Source: Fulvimarina sp039652615
GTDB taxonomy: Bacteria > Pseudomonadota > Alphaproteobacteria > Rhizobiales > Rhizobiaceae
Length of the DNA stretch: 64,000 nucleotides
Reading direction: 5' to 3'
Assembly (NCBI RefSeq): GCF_039652615.1
Contig: NZ_JBDJAC010000001.1
Span: 124,001 to 188,000, forward strand
Of this stretch, positions 8,690 through 17,474 are shown in pieces. Every line of letters starts with the position of its first letter. Positions within the stretch are counted from its first letter, which is position 1. The position numbers and the translations under genes are program-made. The notes beneath the pieces were generated by a model, which worked only from the letters and a program-made list of their open reading frames with translations, was not told the origin of the DNA and searched no databases.

Positions 8690-8835
8690 GCCTGCAAGAT
8701 AGGGCTCCGGGGCGCCGCGCGATAGAGCCGCCGGCAATCATTCGCCACGGGATTTGGCCGTGCCGAAAAAATCACGTCGAAAGGGATGCGGATTGCTCTT
8801 GCGGGCGGCGGGAAGTCTTGTTACATGCCCGCTCA

Positions 8836-8857
8836 CCGAAGCAGACCAATGCTTCGG
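8836..8857 (+). other. Hairpin just upstream of tRNA-Leu
   Basis: CCGAAGCA pairs perfectly with TGCTTCGG across a 6-base loop, ending 9 bases before the mature tRNA. It may belong to the 5' leader of the precursor tRNA or cover a promoter-proximal region; no U-run follows it. Confidence 0.35.
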
Positions 8858-8866
8858 ACACGGCGT

Positions 8867-8951
8867 GCGGTCGTGGCGGAATTGGTAGACGCGCAGCGTT
8901 GAGGTCGCTGTGGGGCAACCCGTGGAAGTTCGAGTCTTCTCGACCGCACCA
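8867..8951 (+). tRNA. tRNA-Leu (anticodon GAG)
   Basis: The acceptor stem GCGGTCG pairs with CGACCGC, followed by an encoded ACCA end. The anticodon arm is CAGCG-TTGAGGT-CGCTG with anticodon GAG at 8901-8903, reading CUC and CUU leucine codons. A long variable arm (TGGGGCAACCCGTGG) marks it as a class II tRNA, as expected for leucine, and the T-arm GTTCGAGTC is normal. It stands alone between lipB and mgtE. Confidence 0.97.
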
Positions 8952-9156
8952 TTCTTTCTTCTCATTATAATGCGAAAAAAAAACGTCCGACGCCGAAAGG
9001 GCAGCGGGAGCGTTCGAATTTTGGCTCGGCTATTGCAAGTCGTTGCAAGTGTTAAGTCTCGCAGTGCTGCAAGCCGTCTTTTCCTGATGAGCGAATCCCT
9101 CTAGAGCCTCAACCCAATGTTTGAGCGACGAACGTGCGTTCGGGAAAGGGAGGGCC

Positions 9157-10569
9157 ATGGCCGAAACTCTGGAAGCCCATCGCAGGTCCGACCAGGCGCA
9201 CGACCTCGGCATCTACGACGAGGACGGCTTCGTCGAGGTGAGCTTCCTTCGGCGAATCGAGGCTCTTGTCGAGGCAAAGGACGCCGCGACCCTGAAGTCG
9301 CTCGTCGCACCGCTCCACGAATCCGAACTCGGCGATATTCTCGAGACCCTCGATGCGGAGCCGCGTCAGGGGCTCGTGAGCCTGCTTGGTGAGGATTTCG
9401 ACTATTCCGCGCTGACCGAGGTCGACGAGGCAATTCGACTGTCGATCGTCGAGGCGATGCCGAATCCGCAGATCGCGGCCGCGCTCGGCGAGCTCGATTC
9501 GGACGACGCGGTCTACATTCTGGAGGATATCGAGGAGGAGGACCGCAAGGAAATTCTCGCAGCGCTGCCGTTCCGCGAGCGCATGCGGCTGCGGCGTTCC
9601 CTTGAATATCCCGAGGAGTCCGCCGGCCGGCGCATGCAGACGGAATACGTCGCGGTGCCACCTTACTGGTCCGTGGGCCAGACGATCGACTACATGCGCG
9701 AGGACGACGACCTGCCGACCTCCTTCGCGCAGATCTTCGTCGTCGATCCCATGATGAAGCTGATCGGCGCGGTGGAACTCGATCGCATTCTCAGGGCGAA
9801 GCGCCCGGAGAAGATCGAAGACATCATGCATGATACGCGCCATGCGATTCCGGCCGAGATGGACCAGGAAGAGGCGGCGCAGATCATCGAGCAGTACGAC
9901 CTTCTGTCGGCGGCCGTGGTCGACAAGGACGAGCGGCTCGTCGGTGTGCTGACCATCGACGATGTAATCGACATCGTTCAGGCCGAGGCCGAAGAGGATA
10001 TCAAGCGCCTCGGTGGTGTCGGCGACGAAGAGATTTCCGATACCGTGCTGACGGCTGTCCGCTCGCGCTTCACATGGCTCTTGGTCAATCTTGCCACGGC
10101 GATCCTAGCCTCTTTGGTGATCGGGATCTTCGATGCGCCGATCCAGCAGATGGTGGCGCTGGCCGTTCTGATGCCCATCGTTGCGTCCATGGGCGGCAAT
10201 GCGGGCACCCAGACCATGACCGTTGCCGTGAGGGCGCTTGCTTCGCGAGATATCGACCTTCGAAACGCCGGCCGAATCATCCGGCGCGAAAGCATCATCG
10301 GTCTCCTGAACGGCATGATCTTCGCCGTGGTCATCGGCGCAGTCGCGGCGATCTGGTTCCAGAATCCGGGACTTGGTATGGTGATCGGGATCGCGATGGT
10401 CGTCAACATGATCGCGGCGGCCCTTGCCGGCATCCTGATTCCGCTGGTTCTCGACAATCTTGGGGCCGACCCGGCGCTCGCCTCCGGCACTTTCGTGACC
10501 ACGGTCACGGATGTCGTCGGTTTCTTCGCTTTTCTGGGTCTGGCGGCGTGGTGGTTCGGTCTCGGATAG
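9157..10569 (+). CDS. mgtE: Magnesium transporter MgtE
   Basis: This 470-residue inner-membrane Mg2+ channel begins with a cytoplasmic N-domain of acidic helices (about residues 25-130). Two CBS domains follow (about 140-260), containing the PEESAGR linker and LVGVLTIDDVIDI, and then five C-terminal membrane spans. The conserved pore segment MPIVASMGGNAGTQTM is intact. In the family the N and CBS domains sense cytosolic Mg2+ and close the pore when it is high. ATG 9157 has an excellent ribosome-binding site (GGGAGGG); TTG 9121 is an upstream alternative. The gene stands alone, followed by a MerR regulator with its own gap. Confidence 0.96.
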   Translation: MAETLEAHRRSDQAHDLGIYDEDGFVEVSFLRRIEALVEAKDAATLKSLVAPLHESELGDILETLDAEPRQGLVSLLGEDFDYSALTEVDEAIRLSIVEAMPNPQIAAALGELDSDDAVYILEDIEEEDRKEILAALPFRERMRLRRSLEYPEESAGRRMQTEYVAVPPYWSVGQTIDYMREDDDLPTSFAQIFVVDPMMKLIGAVELDRILRAKRPEKIEDIMHDTRHAIPAEMDQEEAAQIIEQYDLLSAAVVDKDERLVGVLTIDDVIDIVQAEAEEDIKRLGGVGDEEISDTVLTAVRSRFTWLLVNLATAILASLVIGIFDAPIQQMVALAVLMPIVASMGGNAGTQTMTVAVRALASRDIDLRNAGRIIRRESIIGLLNGMIFAVVIGAVAAIWFQNPGLGMVIGIAMVVNMIAAALAGILIPLVLDNLGADPALASGTFVTTVTDVVGFFAFLGLAAWWFGLG

Positions 10570-10688
10570 GTCTGCGGTGACCGATCAGCGTTTTATTCCA
10601 GACCTTTCAAGCTTCGAGCGAACAAAGATTTGACTCTTCGGCACGCCTGCGATCAGGCTTTTGCTAAAAGAAGGCGCGCGTTCTCATC

Positions 10689-11096
10689 ATGGAAGAGTTT
10701 TTTTCGATAACCGACCTTACGCAGGAATTCGGTGTTTCGACGCGGACGATCCGCTTTTACGAGGATGAAGGGCTGATTCATCCGGTGCGCCGTGGCCGGA
10801 CGCGGCTTTTCAGGCAGTCCGATCGCACCTTGTTGCGCAATATCCTGCGAGGCAAGCGGCTTGGGTTTTCAATCGCCGAGCTGCGCGAGATCGTCGATAT
10901 GTACAAGGCGCCGCCCGGCGAATCCGGTCAGCTGCAATCCATCCTGACGAAGCTGCGTCAACGGCGCGCCGAGCTCGAACAGAAAAGCCGCGATATCGAC
11001 GACCTCCTGAGCGATATAAGCTCGGCCGAAGAAGCGTGTATCGAACGGCTCACGACGATCGTCGGCCGGCAGGCCGTGACGCCCGCTGATCGCTGA
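10689..11096 (+). CDS. MerR-family regulator, LiuR-like
   Basis: The 135-residue protein has an N-terminal winged-helix MerR domain (FSITDLTQEFGVSTRTIRFY then EDEGLI and RGRTRLF) and a C-terminal dimerisation helix. No metal-binding cysteine pattern typical of CueR / MerR is present; the single cysteine is near the end. The sequence resembles LiuR, which in proteobacteria regulates branched-chain amino acid and fatty acid degradation. No acyl-CoA dehydrogenase genes are nearby, so its targets must lie elsewhere or be different. The call to the MerR family is firm; the LiuR subgroup is tentative. Confidence 0.85.
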   Translation: MEEFFSITDLTQEFGVSTRTIRFYEDEGLIHPVRRGRTRLFRQSDRTLLRNILRGKRLGFSIAELREIVDMYKAPPGESGQLQSILTKLRQRRAELEQKSRDIDDLLSDISSAEEACIERLTTIVGRQAVTPADR

Positions 11097-11181
11097 TTCA
11101 TACGAAATATCATATGAAATCCGCTTGAATCGCCTCGCGATAGCGAATTTGCGGGAGGCTCTGAGGCCGCGTCGGCTGTTT

Positions 11182-12198
11182 TCACGGCTGCGTCTGATCT
11201 TCGTTCATGAAGGATTCGAATGAGCAGCGCTCTGCGATCTGTCCAACGCTCCGGCGCTGCGCCTCGTCGAGTGTTCCACCCATCATCGTCGCAAAAAGAT
11301 CGTTCGCTACAAGGGCATCCCTCGTGCAGCTGCAATAGCTCGCACAGAATGTCTCGCTCTGCGTTGCGAGACATGTTTGCCGGCAATCCCTGGCGAAGGA
11401 CAGGTTCGGGTCGGGCGGCACGATGAGCGTCGCCAGAAAGACGAGGCCGAACAGGATCGGCTGATGGACGAGGTAGAAGGCGAGAGAGTGCCGGCCAAGG
11501 ATCGCGGTGTGCCGGAGCGGTCCGAGCCTTGGATCCATTTGGCGAATGAACCGCAAGAGCTGGTAGTCGGTGGTGAGGCGGCCGGCTGCAATGCCGACAA
11601 GGACGACGCCGAAGAACGGAAAGATCGGGACGAAATCGTTCGAGAGCGGCGGCGTCGCGTTGAGGCCGATCCAGACGAGATAGGCCGGATCGAAGACCGC
11701 GCTCCTGAAGAAAACGGGCAGGGCGATGATGCCAATCCCGAGGATCAGCGCTAGCAGCCAGGGCATCCTGATGAAGAGGAGGCCGAGGAGAGACGCGACG
11801 GCGATCTGATGCAAAATGCCGAAGAAGACGAAGCTCTCGGGTGTCACGACCATCGTGACGACGGTAATCGCCAGGGCGCCCGCGACGATTTGTGCGAGCC
11901 GAAAGAGGAAGGGCCGCCACCGGATGCCCCTCGCATGGGCGAGAACCAGGCTGAACCCCACGAGGAACAGAAAACTCGAGGCAATACAGCGTGCGAAGAC
12001 GATCCAGCCGCCGCTGGTCGCAAGGCCACGCGTCACATAGCCGAAATTGTCGAGGTCCCAGGTGAAATGATAGATCGCCATTGCGATTAGCGCGATCGCG
12101 CGCGCGACGTCGATCGTGTCGATCCGCCCGCGCTCGGCGGGGGATCGGGCGGCAGAATTTCCGGCATTTGCCGTGTCATTTCGTTTCAGATCCGCCAT
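11182..12198 (-). CDS. DUF1624 / heparan-alpha-glucosaminide N-acetyltransferase-like membrane protein with Cys-rich tail
   Basis: This 338-residue protein has about seven membrane spans (residues about 30-260). The N-terminal signature RIDTIDVARAIALIAMAIYHF resembles acyltransferases that move acetyl groups across membranes, and a conserved late segment GRHSLAFYLVHQPI is present. The substrate is unknown. The last 70 residues are unusual: a soluble tail with cysteines spaced C-x3-C-x8-C-x3-C-x-C (DCRQTC...FCASYCSC) and one later cysteine (ERCSF). It is divergent from the aldo/keto reductase gene with about 100 bases between starts. Confidence 0.85.
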   Translation of the reverse strand: MADLKRNDTANAGNSAARSPAERGRIDTIDVARAIALIAMAIYHFTWDLDNFGYVTRGLATSGGWIVFARCIASSFLFLVGFSLVLAHARGIRWRPFLFRLAQIVAGALAITVVTMVVTPESFVFFGILHQIAVASLLGLLFIRMPWLLALILGIGIIALPVFFRSAVFDPAYLVWIGLNATPPLSNDFVPIFPFFGVVLVGIAAGRLTTDYQLLRFIRQMDPRLGPLRHTAILGRHSLAFYLVHQPILFGLVFLATLIVPPDPNLSFARDCRQTCLATQSETFCASYCSCTRDALVANDLFATMMGGTLDEAQRRSVGQIAERCSFESFMNEDQTQP

Positions 12199-12298
12199 CG
12201 CCTACGCTTCTCGTTTTGGACCGATCCGGCCCGTGCCTATCTTCTTTAAAAGAGAGCCGGACGTCCCGGCCAGACACCAATTGAATGTGAGACCTTTC

Positions 12299-13129
12299 AT
12301 GAAGATCATCGAAGCGCAGGGCGCGTCCATTCCGGCGCTCGGGCTCGGCACCTATACGCTGAAGGGCGAGGAATGCAGCAATCTCGTCGCCAAGGCGATT
12401 GAAACCGGCTACCGGCATATCGACGACGCGAAGATGTACGATAACGAAAAGGACGTGGGTGAGGGAATTCGTCGCAGCGGGATCGAGCGCCAGCAGCTGT
12501 TCGTGACGACGAAGGTCTGGTGGACCGAGATCACCCGCGACAAGCTGCTTCAATCGGCGAAGACCAGTATCGACGATCTCGGGATTGGCCCCGTCGATCT
12601 TCTGCTCATCCACTGGCCTAACCCGGACGTCGCGCTGGAGGAAAGTATCGACGCGTTGAACGAGACGATCTCGGAAGGGCTGACGAAACACATCGGCGTT
12701 GCCAATTTTCCGAATGCCTTGTTCCGCGAGGCCGCCACCATGTCGTCGAACCCGCTCGTGTGCAATCAGGTCGAGTATCATCCGATGCTGAGCCAGAACA
12801 GCGTGCTCGCGGCCTGCCGCGATAACGACGCCGCGATGGTCGCCTATTCGCCGATCGGCAAGGGCGGTGATCTTCTGGGCAAGGCGCCGATCGTTGAAGC
12901 GGCAAAGGCGCATGGAAAATCGCCGGCCCAGATCGTGCTTGCCTGGCATATGAGCCAGGACGGCGTCGGTGCGATCCCGCGAACCTCGAACCCCGATCGC
13001 CTCGCCGAGAATCTCGATGTTTTCGACATCGAATTGTCACCTGAGGAAATCGAGGCGATTTCCGCGCTTCAATCCCCCGCAGGACGCTTGATCGATCCGT
13101 CCTTTGCGCCGGTCTGGGATCGCGATTGA
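12299..13129 (+). CDS. Aldo/keto reductase
   Basis: This 276-residue cytoplasmic NAD(P)H-dependent oxidoreductase resembles 2,5-diketo-gluconate / methylglyoxal reductases. The family fold signature GYRHIDDAKMYDNE carries the catalytic Asp and Tyr; the Lys is in VTTKVWW and the His in LLIHWPN, so the tetrad is complete. The C-terminal cofactor region GAIPRTSNPDRLAEN is present, with a threonine-containing IPRTS segment in place of the usual IPKS. ATG 12299 follows a GTGAGA site; the frame is open upstream into the neighbouring gene but without similarity. Its stop overlaps the next start (TGATG), implying co-translation with the MscS channel. The natural substrate is unknown. Confidence 0.92.
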   Translation: MKIIEAQGASIPALGLGTYTLKGEECSNLVAKAIETGYRHIDDAKMYDNEKDVGEGIRRSGIERQQLFVTTKVWWTEITRDKLLQSAKTSIDDLGIGPVDLLLIHWPNPDVALEESIDALNETISEGLTKHIGVANFPNALFREAATMSSNPLVCNQVEYHPMLSQNSVLAACRDNDAAMVAYSPIGKGGDLLGKAPIVEAAKAHGKSPAQIVLAWHMSQDGVGAIPRTSNPDRLAENLDVFDIELSPEEIEAISALQSPAGRLIDPSFAPVWDRD

Positions 13130-14493
13130 TGGATATCGAGCGCCTGACGAGGCTCTGGCAGGACCTTCTCGCCCAGGCGCGGATGGCGCTCGACTTCTTC
13201 TACCAACCCTCCCAGCTGGCGCAGGTGGGGGCTGTCATCGTCTGCTATGTGCTGGCCTTCCTCGCGGACCGGGCTACGCGAAAGCCGATCGAGACCCAGG
13301 CGCGCAAGATCAAGGGCGCGCCCGGTCTGCTCAGAATTATCGTCGCCATCCGGCGGCGCATGCGGCTCGTCTTTTTCGTTCTCTTTCTCTTCCTGACGAC
13401 ACTGCTCGATATCAGCGCGGGCGGCCCGCGCAGCGAGATCGTGACGATCGTCTTCAATCTCGCTCTCGCGCTTCTCGTCATCTCAGTCGCCTCACGTCTG
13501 GTGCGCAACAAGCTGTTGTCGCGCTCGATTACCTGGATCGCCTGGGGAACGGCTGCCCTTTCGATCCTCGGTCTTCTGCAGCCGCTCGCGCGCCTTCTCG
13601 ACTCGGCTGCCATCTATGTCGGCGACAGCCGGATCTCCGCACTCATCGTCATCAAGTCCATACTGATCCTGGCCATTACGCTCTGGATCGCCAGTGCTTT
13701 CGGCCGCTATCTCGATCGCCGCGTCCAGAGGTCGGAGGAGCTGACGCCGACGCTGCGCGTGCTGATCGGCAAGTTCCTGAAGATCGGTCTGATTCTTCTG
13801 TCGCTCGCAATCTCTCTCGCCGCCGTCGGCGTCGATCTGACGGCTCTGACAGTGTTTTCGGGTGCGATCGGCGTCGGCCTTGGATTCGGTCTCCAGAAGG
13901 TCGTGTCGAACTTCATCTCCGGCATCATCATCCTGCTCGATCGCTCGATCAAGCCGGGCGACACGATCTCGCTCGACAATACCTTCGGCTGGATCCGTGA
14001 GCTGCGGGCGCGATTTGTTTCGGTCGTCACCCGCGATGGCAAGGAATACCTGATCCCGAACGAGGATTTCATCACCAATCAGGTGATCAACTGGTCGTTC
14101 TCCAACGATCTCGTGCGGGTCGATGTGGAGTTCGGCGTCTCCTATGATTCTAACCCCCACCGGGTGATCGAAATCGCCAAGGAAGCGACGCTGTCCATCG
14201 AGCGCGTCGTCTCCCATCGCGGTGTGGTGTGCTGGATGACCGCATTCGGCTCGTCCTCGATCGACTTCATCATCCGGTTCTGGATCAAGGATGCACCGGC
14301 CGGTCTCGTCAACGTGAAAGGCGAGGTCTTGCTCGCGCTCTGGGACGCCTTCAAGGAAGAGGGCATCAACATCCCGTTCCCCCATCGCGAGATCATCATG
14401 CGCACACCGGTCGAACTCGGCGTATCGGATGCCGATCTCGAACTCCTGCGCAGGTCCCGGCGCGAACCGGACGGCGGTTCGCAGGACAAGTAG
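13129..14493 (+). CDS. MscS-family mechanosensitive ion channel
   Basis: The 454-residue inner-membrane channel has four or five hydrophobic spans (about residues 25-240). The pore-lining TM3 is small-residue-rich (FSGAIGVGLGFGLQK), followed by the conserved FISGIIILLDRSIKPGD beta-domain start and a cytoplasmic alpha/beta vestibule. In the family it opens under membrane tension to release osmolytes. The start overlaps the aldo/keto reductase stop, and the next gene begins 6 bases after the stop, so AKR-mscS-ydcF are probably one transcript. It is longer than E. coli MscS (286 residues), as is usual for the extended alphaproteobacterial members. Confidence 0.94.
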   Translation: MDIERLTRLWQDLLAQARMALDFFYQPSQLAQVGAVIVCYVLAFLADRATRKPIETQARKIKGAPGLLRIIVAIRRRMRLVFFVLFLFLTTLLDISAGGPRSEIVTIVFNLALALLVISVASRLVRNKLLSRSITWIAWGTAALSILGLLQPLARLLDSAAIYVGDSRISALIVIKSILILAITLWIASAFGRYLDRRVQRSEELTPTLRVLIGKFLKIGLILLSLAISLAAVGVDLTALTVFSGAIGVGLGFGLQKVVSNFISGIIILLDRSIKPGDTISLDNTFGWIRELRARFVSVVTRDGKEYLIPNEDFITNQVINWSFSNDLVRVDVEFGVSYDSNPHRVIEIAKEATLSIERVVSHRGVVCWMTAFGSSSIDFIIRFWIKDAPAGLVNVKGEVLLALWDAFKEEGINIPFPHREIIMRTPVELGVSDADLELLRRSRREPDGGSQDK

Positions 14494-14499
14494 GAATTC

Positions 14500-15312
14500 A
14501 TGTTCTTTTATCTTGCCAAGATCGGCTGGTTCGTCCTCCAGCCGCTGGTTGCGATCATTCTGATCGGCCTTGCCGGCTGGATCTCGGTTCTCTTCGGCTG
14601 GAAGAAGATCGGAAGGGCGTTCTTCGTGCTGGCCGCGCTTTCGCTGGCCATCGTCAGCATCTCCCCGCTCGGCCTTGCGATGACCGCTTATCTGGAAAAC
14701 CGCTTCGAACGGCCGGCGCAGATGCCGGCCAAGGTCGACGGAATCATCGTCCTCGGCGGCGGCTTCGATACCCGGGTCGCGCGCACGCGCGGTGTCATCG
14801 AACTGAATGAAGCCGCCGATCGTGCCACGGTCGCCGCGGCGCTCGCGCGGACCTATCCGGATGCGGAGGTCCTTTTTTCAGGAGGGGTCGCGGCTGCCTT
14901 TCGCGACGATATCCCCGAGACCCAGTCGGCCGAGCAGTTCTTTCTCGGGCTTGGCCTCGATCCCAACCGCCTCAAGCTCGACGCCAAGGCGCGCGACACC
15001 TTCGAGAACGCCGTTTATGCCGAGGCGCTCGCCGACCCGCAGCCCGGCGAGACCTGGCTTCTCGTTACATCGGCCTATCACATGCCGCGCGCAATGGGCT
15101 GCTTCAGGACGGTCGGATTCGATGTCGTGCCCTATCCGGTGGACTACCGGACGCCAGCCGGCGCCGATGTATGGCAGCCTTCCACGGCGACGACGCGCAA
15201 TCTGGAGAAGGTGCATTTTGCAATCCGCGAATATCTTGGGCTCGCGGCCTACCGGATTGCCGGTCGAACGGGCAGCTTCATTCCGGGGCCGGCAGAAGCG
15301 CCCAAGCCATGA
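14500..15312 (+). CDS. YdcF / ElyC-like DUF218 membrane protein
   Basis: The 270-residue protein has two N-terminal membrane spans (about residues 5-65) and a periplasmic DUF218 domain. Its start is marked by VDGIIVLGGGFD, with later conserved segments LFSGGV, ARDTFENA and VTSAYHMPRAMGCF. E. coli ElyC, a member of this family, affects peptidoglycan precursor handling, so an envelope role is likely by family. It lies 6 bases after mscS. Confidence 0.88.
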   Translation: MFFYLAKIGWFVLQPLVAIILIGLAGWISVLFGWKKIGRAFFVLAALSLAIVSISPLGLAMTAYLENRFERPAQMPAKVDGIIVLGGGFDTRVARTRGVIELNEAADRATVAAALARTYPDAEVLFSGGVAAAFRDDIPETQSAEQFFLGLGLDPNRLKLDAKARDTFENAVYAEALADPQPGETWLLVTSAYHMPRAMGCFRTVGFDVVPYPVDYRTPAGADVWQPSTATTRNLEKVHFAIREYLGLAAYRIAGRTGSFIPGPAEAPKP

Positions 15313-15423
15313 ACCATGGCCTCAAGAGGTGCATCGATCGTCGGATCGCGTCATGCGGCAGGGCCCGGAACGGAAGCGAGAGATCGGCTCCGGCTGATCG
15401 CCCTTCGCACCTGGGCTGCTGAG

Positions 15424-15717
15424 CTACCGATCTTCGCTTGGCTTTTCAGCAAGGATGGCGAGCCGGTAGATCCCCTTGAAATCGCCCGGATCGACCGGCT
15501 TGCCCTTTCGCTTGATGACGATCCGGTCTTCGCCGGCGAGCCTGACCGCCTCCCGGCGGATGTCCGGCATGAGCTTGCGCCATTCTTTTTCGTTCGGACC
15601 GGCGAGCGCGCGGGCAACCTCCGACGGGCAGACGGTTTTGTCGGGCCCACGCGTCTAGCAGAGATCGAGAATGCTGCGGCCGACCGCCGTGCTTTGGGCT
15701 GCGTCCGCCACACTCAT
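15424..15717 (-). pseudogene. DUF3253 gene interrupted by in-frame TAG
   Basis: Reading the minus strand from ATG 15717 gives a 97-codon frame with clear DUF3253 features: SILDLC before the break, then TRGPDKTVCPSEVARALAG, WRKLMPDIRREAVRLAGEDR and KRKGKPVDPGDFKG. Codon 21 is TAG (15655-15657), exactly inside the conserved helix and before the core domain. No start codon lies between this stop and an internal methionine in MPDIRR, so no normal re-start can restore the domain. The ATG overlaps the DUF599 stop as ATGA, which supports an original, translationally coupled gene. Either it is a recent nonsense mutation, a sequencing error, or suppressed readthrough. DUF3253 has no known function; it is a small winged-helix-like protein family. 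Confidence 0.8.
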
Positions 15718-16421
15718 TGAGGCGACTTCCGGTCGTGGGACGCCTGAAGAGCCTTCACCGCCGGAGAACGGAATTGCCGGTTCGCGATGATCGCGACGAC
15801 AAACACTGTTGAGGCGAGAAGGACATAGGGACCCAGAAACCAGCCAAGATAGGCCAGCGCGAAGAAGATCGCGCGCAGCCCGGAATTGAAGTTATGGCCG
15901 GCGACGACGTTCAGGGAGATGGCTCGATCGAGGGCCCGCTGAGCGTCGTCGGTTTCGCTTTCGGCGTCGGAGCGCATCGGCAGCGCGCCGATGAGAATCG
16001 CGCAGTAATTGAAGAGCCGATAGGACCAGGCAAACTTGAAGAAGCCATAGGCGAAGATCACGACGAGGCCGAGAAGCTTGATCTCTACGAGAATGCGGTT
16101 CGACGTGCCGGCGATCGAGATGTCGGAAGAGATTTCGGCAATGATCTCCGCAGAACCCAGAAGCGCGAAACAGCCGCCGATCGCAAAGATGCATGTCGAG
16201 GCGAAGAAACCCGTTCCCTGCTGAAGCGAGGCGAGCACCGCCGTATCGATCATCCTGAGGTCGCGGGATAGGGCGGTGCGCATCCAGCGCGCACGCTCCT
16301 CGTTCATCAGTGAGGAGAGGCTTCCACCGGACTTCGCTGTGGCATCGGTCAGCCGGTTATAGCCCATCCAGATCGCGAGATAGAAGGCGAGCGCCGTGAT
16401 GTCGGTCCAGTCAAGAAACAT
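15714..16421 (-). CDS. DUF599 family membrane protein
   Basis: The 235-residue inner-membrane protein has four predicted spans (about residues 5-20, 70-95, 110-130 and 185-215). The DUF599 hallmarks are visible: RWMRTALSRDLRMIDTAVLASLQQGTGFFAS, here split as RWMRTALSR then RDLRMIDTA and QQGTGFFAST, and later FNSGLRAIFFALAYLGWF. Its function is unknown. The stop overlaps the start of the broken DUF3253 gene, so both formed one operon. Confidence 0.9.
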   Translation of the reverse strand: MFLDWTDITALAFYLAIWMGYNRLTDATAKSGGSLSSLMNEERARWMRTALSRDLRMIDTAVLASLQQGTGFFASTCIFAIGGCFALLGSAEIIAEISSDISIAGTSNRILVEIKLLGLVVIFAYGFFKFAWSYRLFNYCAILIGALPMRSDAESETDDAQRALDRAISLNVVAGHNFNSGLRAIFFALAYLGWFLGPYVLLASTVFVVAIIANRQFRSPAVKALQASHDRKSPQ

Positions 16422-16731
16422 GGCTTCCTTGATAGCGATGCAGGAAGGTGACGGCTAGGTGAAATTCTCTATCGATCGAGAGGCGATATTGCTGATGGCA
16501 TAGCCGATATGCAAAAAAGATAGGGACGATAACCATTTGGAAAATATGGTTAATTTCTCAAAGGCCTGTGGCGTAAGAGTGAGGTAAGGTCGCTCACCTA
16601 GATTCTCATCGTTCGCAAATCCGAAGCTCTTGCAGGCCCTCGGATTAACGTCTAATTAACGGTCTTCCAGGCCGGCGAGGGGAAACGTCGCGCACTGGTC
16701 AGGGGTTACATTTTCTAGGGTTTTTCGACTC
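16422..16731. other. AT-richer intergenic region between divergent genes
   Basis: About 310 bases separate the DUF599 start (minus) from a short ORF (plus). The stretch is visibly AT-richer than the genes around it and should hold promoters for both directions. I cannot assign a -35/-10 pair or a palindrome with confidence, and I see no RNA gene in it. Confidence 0.4.
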
Positions 16732-16863
16732 ATGGACGATAGCGTCAATACCTCGCGCTGGGGTGTGACCGTTTGGACGGTCGCTGTATTCGCAGCGTTT
16801 CTTGCATTCGGTTTTCTGTTTGCTGGCGGTGAGCCCGTCGCCGTGGCTGTAGCCGCTGGCTAA
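16732..16863 (+). CDS. Possible 43-residue single-span membrane protein
   Basis: An ATG-started frame encodes 43 residues: a polar N-terminus (MDDSVNTSRWG), one hydrophobic span of about 20 residues (VTVWTVAVFAAFLAFGFLFAGG) here seen as TVWTVAVFAAFL then AFGFLFAGG, and a short Ala/Val-rich tail. A weak AGGG lies about 12 bases upstream. The composition fits real small membrane proteins, but no family is recognised. It lies 120 bases before the DUF1489 gene on the same strand. Confidence 0.4.
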   Translation: MDDSVNTSRWGVTVWTVAVFAAFLAFGFLFAGGEPVAVAVAAG

Positions 16864-16983
16864 GCGAAAGACCGGGAGCGCATACCCTCTGGCTGCGAAA
16901 GCCGCGAGCCGCTCCAAATCAAACGACACGACTTCATCTCGACGGAATTCAGGGACCCGCACCGAAAGGCTGTGGGTTTTTCA

Positions 16984-17406
16984 ATGGCACTCAATCTTCT
17001 CAAGCTGAGTGTCGGGTCTGAAACCGTCGAAGGTCTTGAAGACTTTGTCGCGCAGCGCATGCAGGGCGCCGGGACGGACTATACTTGGCACCAGACGCGC
17101 ATGGTCCCCAAACGCAAGAGCGAGCTCCTCGACGGAGGCTCGATCTACTGGGTGATCAAGGGACAGATCCTCGCGCGGCAAGTCCTTCTCGATATCGAGC
17201 CGTTTACCGATGATGCCGGTGTCGGCCGATGCCGCTTCATTCTCGATCCCGTTCTGGTCAGGACCGAGCGGCATCCCAAGCGCCCGTTTCAGGGCTGGCG
17301 CTATCTGAAGAGCGAAGAGGCGCCGCCGGACCTTGCCTTCAGTGGCGAAGAGGACGGATTGCCGTCCGAGATGCGCGATGAGCTGAGCGATCTCGGCATC
17401 CTGTAA
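16984..17406 (+). CDS. DUF1489 family protein
   Basis: The 140-residue cytoplasmic protein has the family features MALNLLKL, the central SIYWVIKGQILARQ, and near the C-terminus RPFQGWRYL followed by an acidic Leu-rich tail. DUF1489 is conserved across alphaproteobacteria with no known activity. ATG 16984 matches the usual family N-terminus; GTG 16972 would add four residues. Confidence 0.9.
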   Translation: MALNLLKLSVGSETVEGLEDFVAQRMQGAGTDYTWHQTRMVPKRKSELLDGGSIYWVIKGQILARQVLLDIEPFTDDAGVGRCRFILDPVLVRTERHPKRPFQGWRYLKSEEAPPDLAFSGEEDGLPSEMRDELSDLGIL

Positions 17407-17474
17407 GCGTCGTGCATCTGACCAGAGCCGGAGCCTCAGAGGAGCTCCGCACTACGGCAGCTCCAAAATGAGAA

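Noticed and set aside
11097..11118. Inverted repeat TTCATA ... TATGAA after the MerR gene
   Set aside because: It lies between convergent genes where no promoter is expected; it may be chance in an AT-rich gap.
15316..15720. 134-residue plus-strand frame after ydcF
   Set aside because: The minus strand carries recognisable DUF3253 sequence over the same bases, so the plus frame is a shadow.
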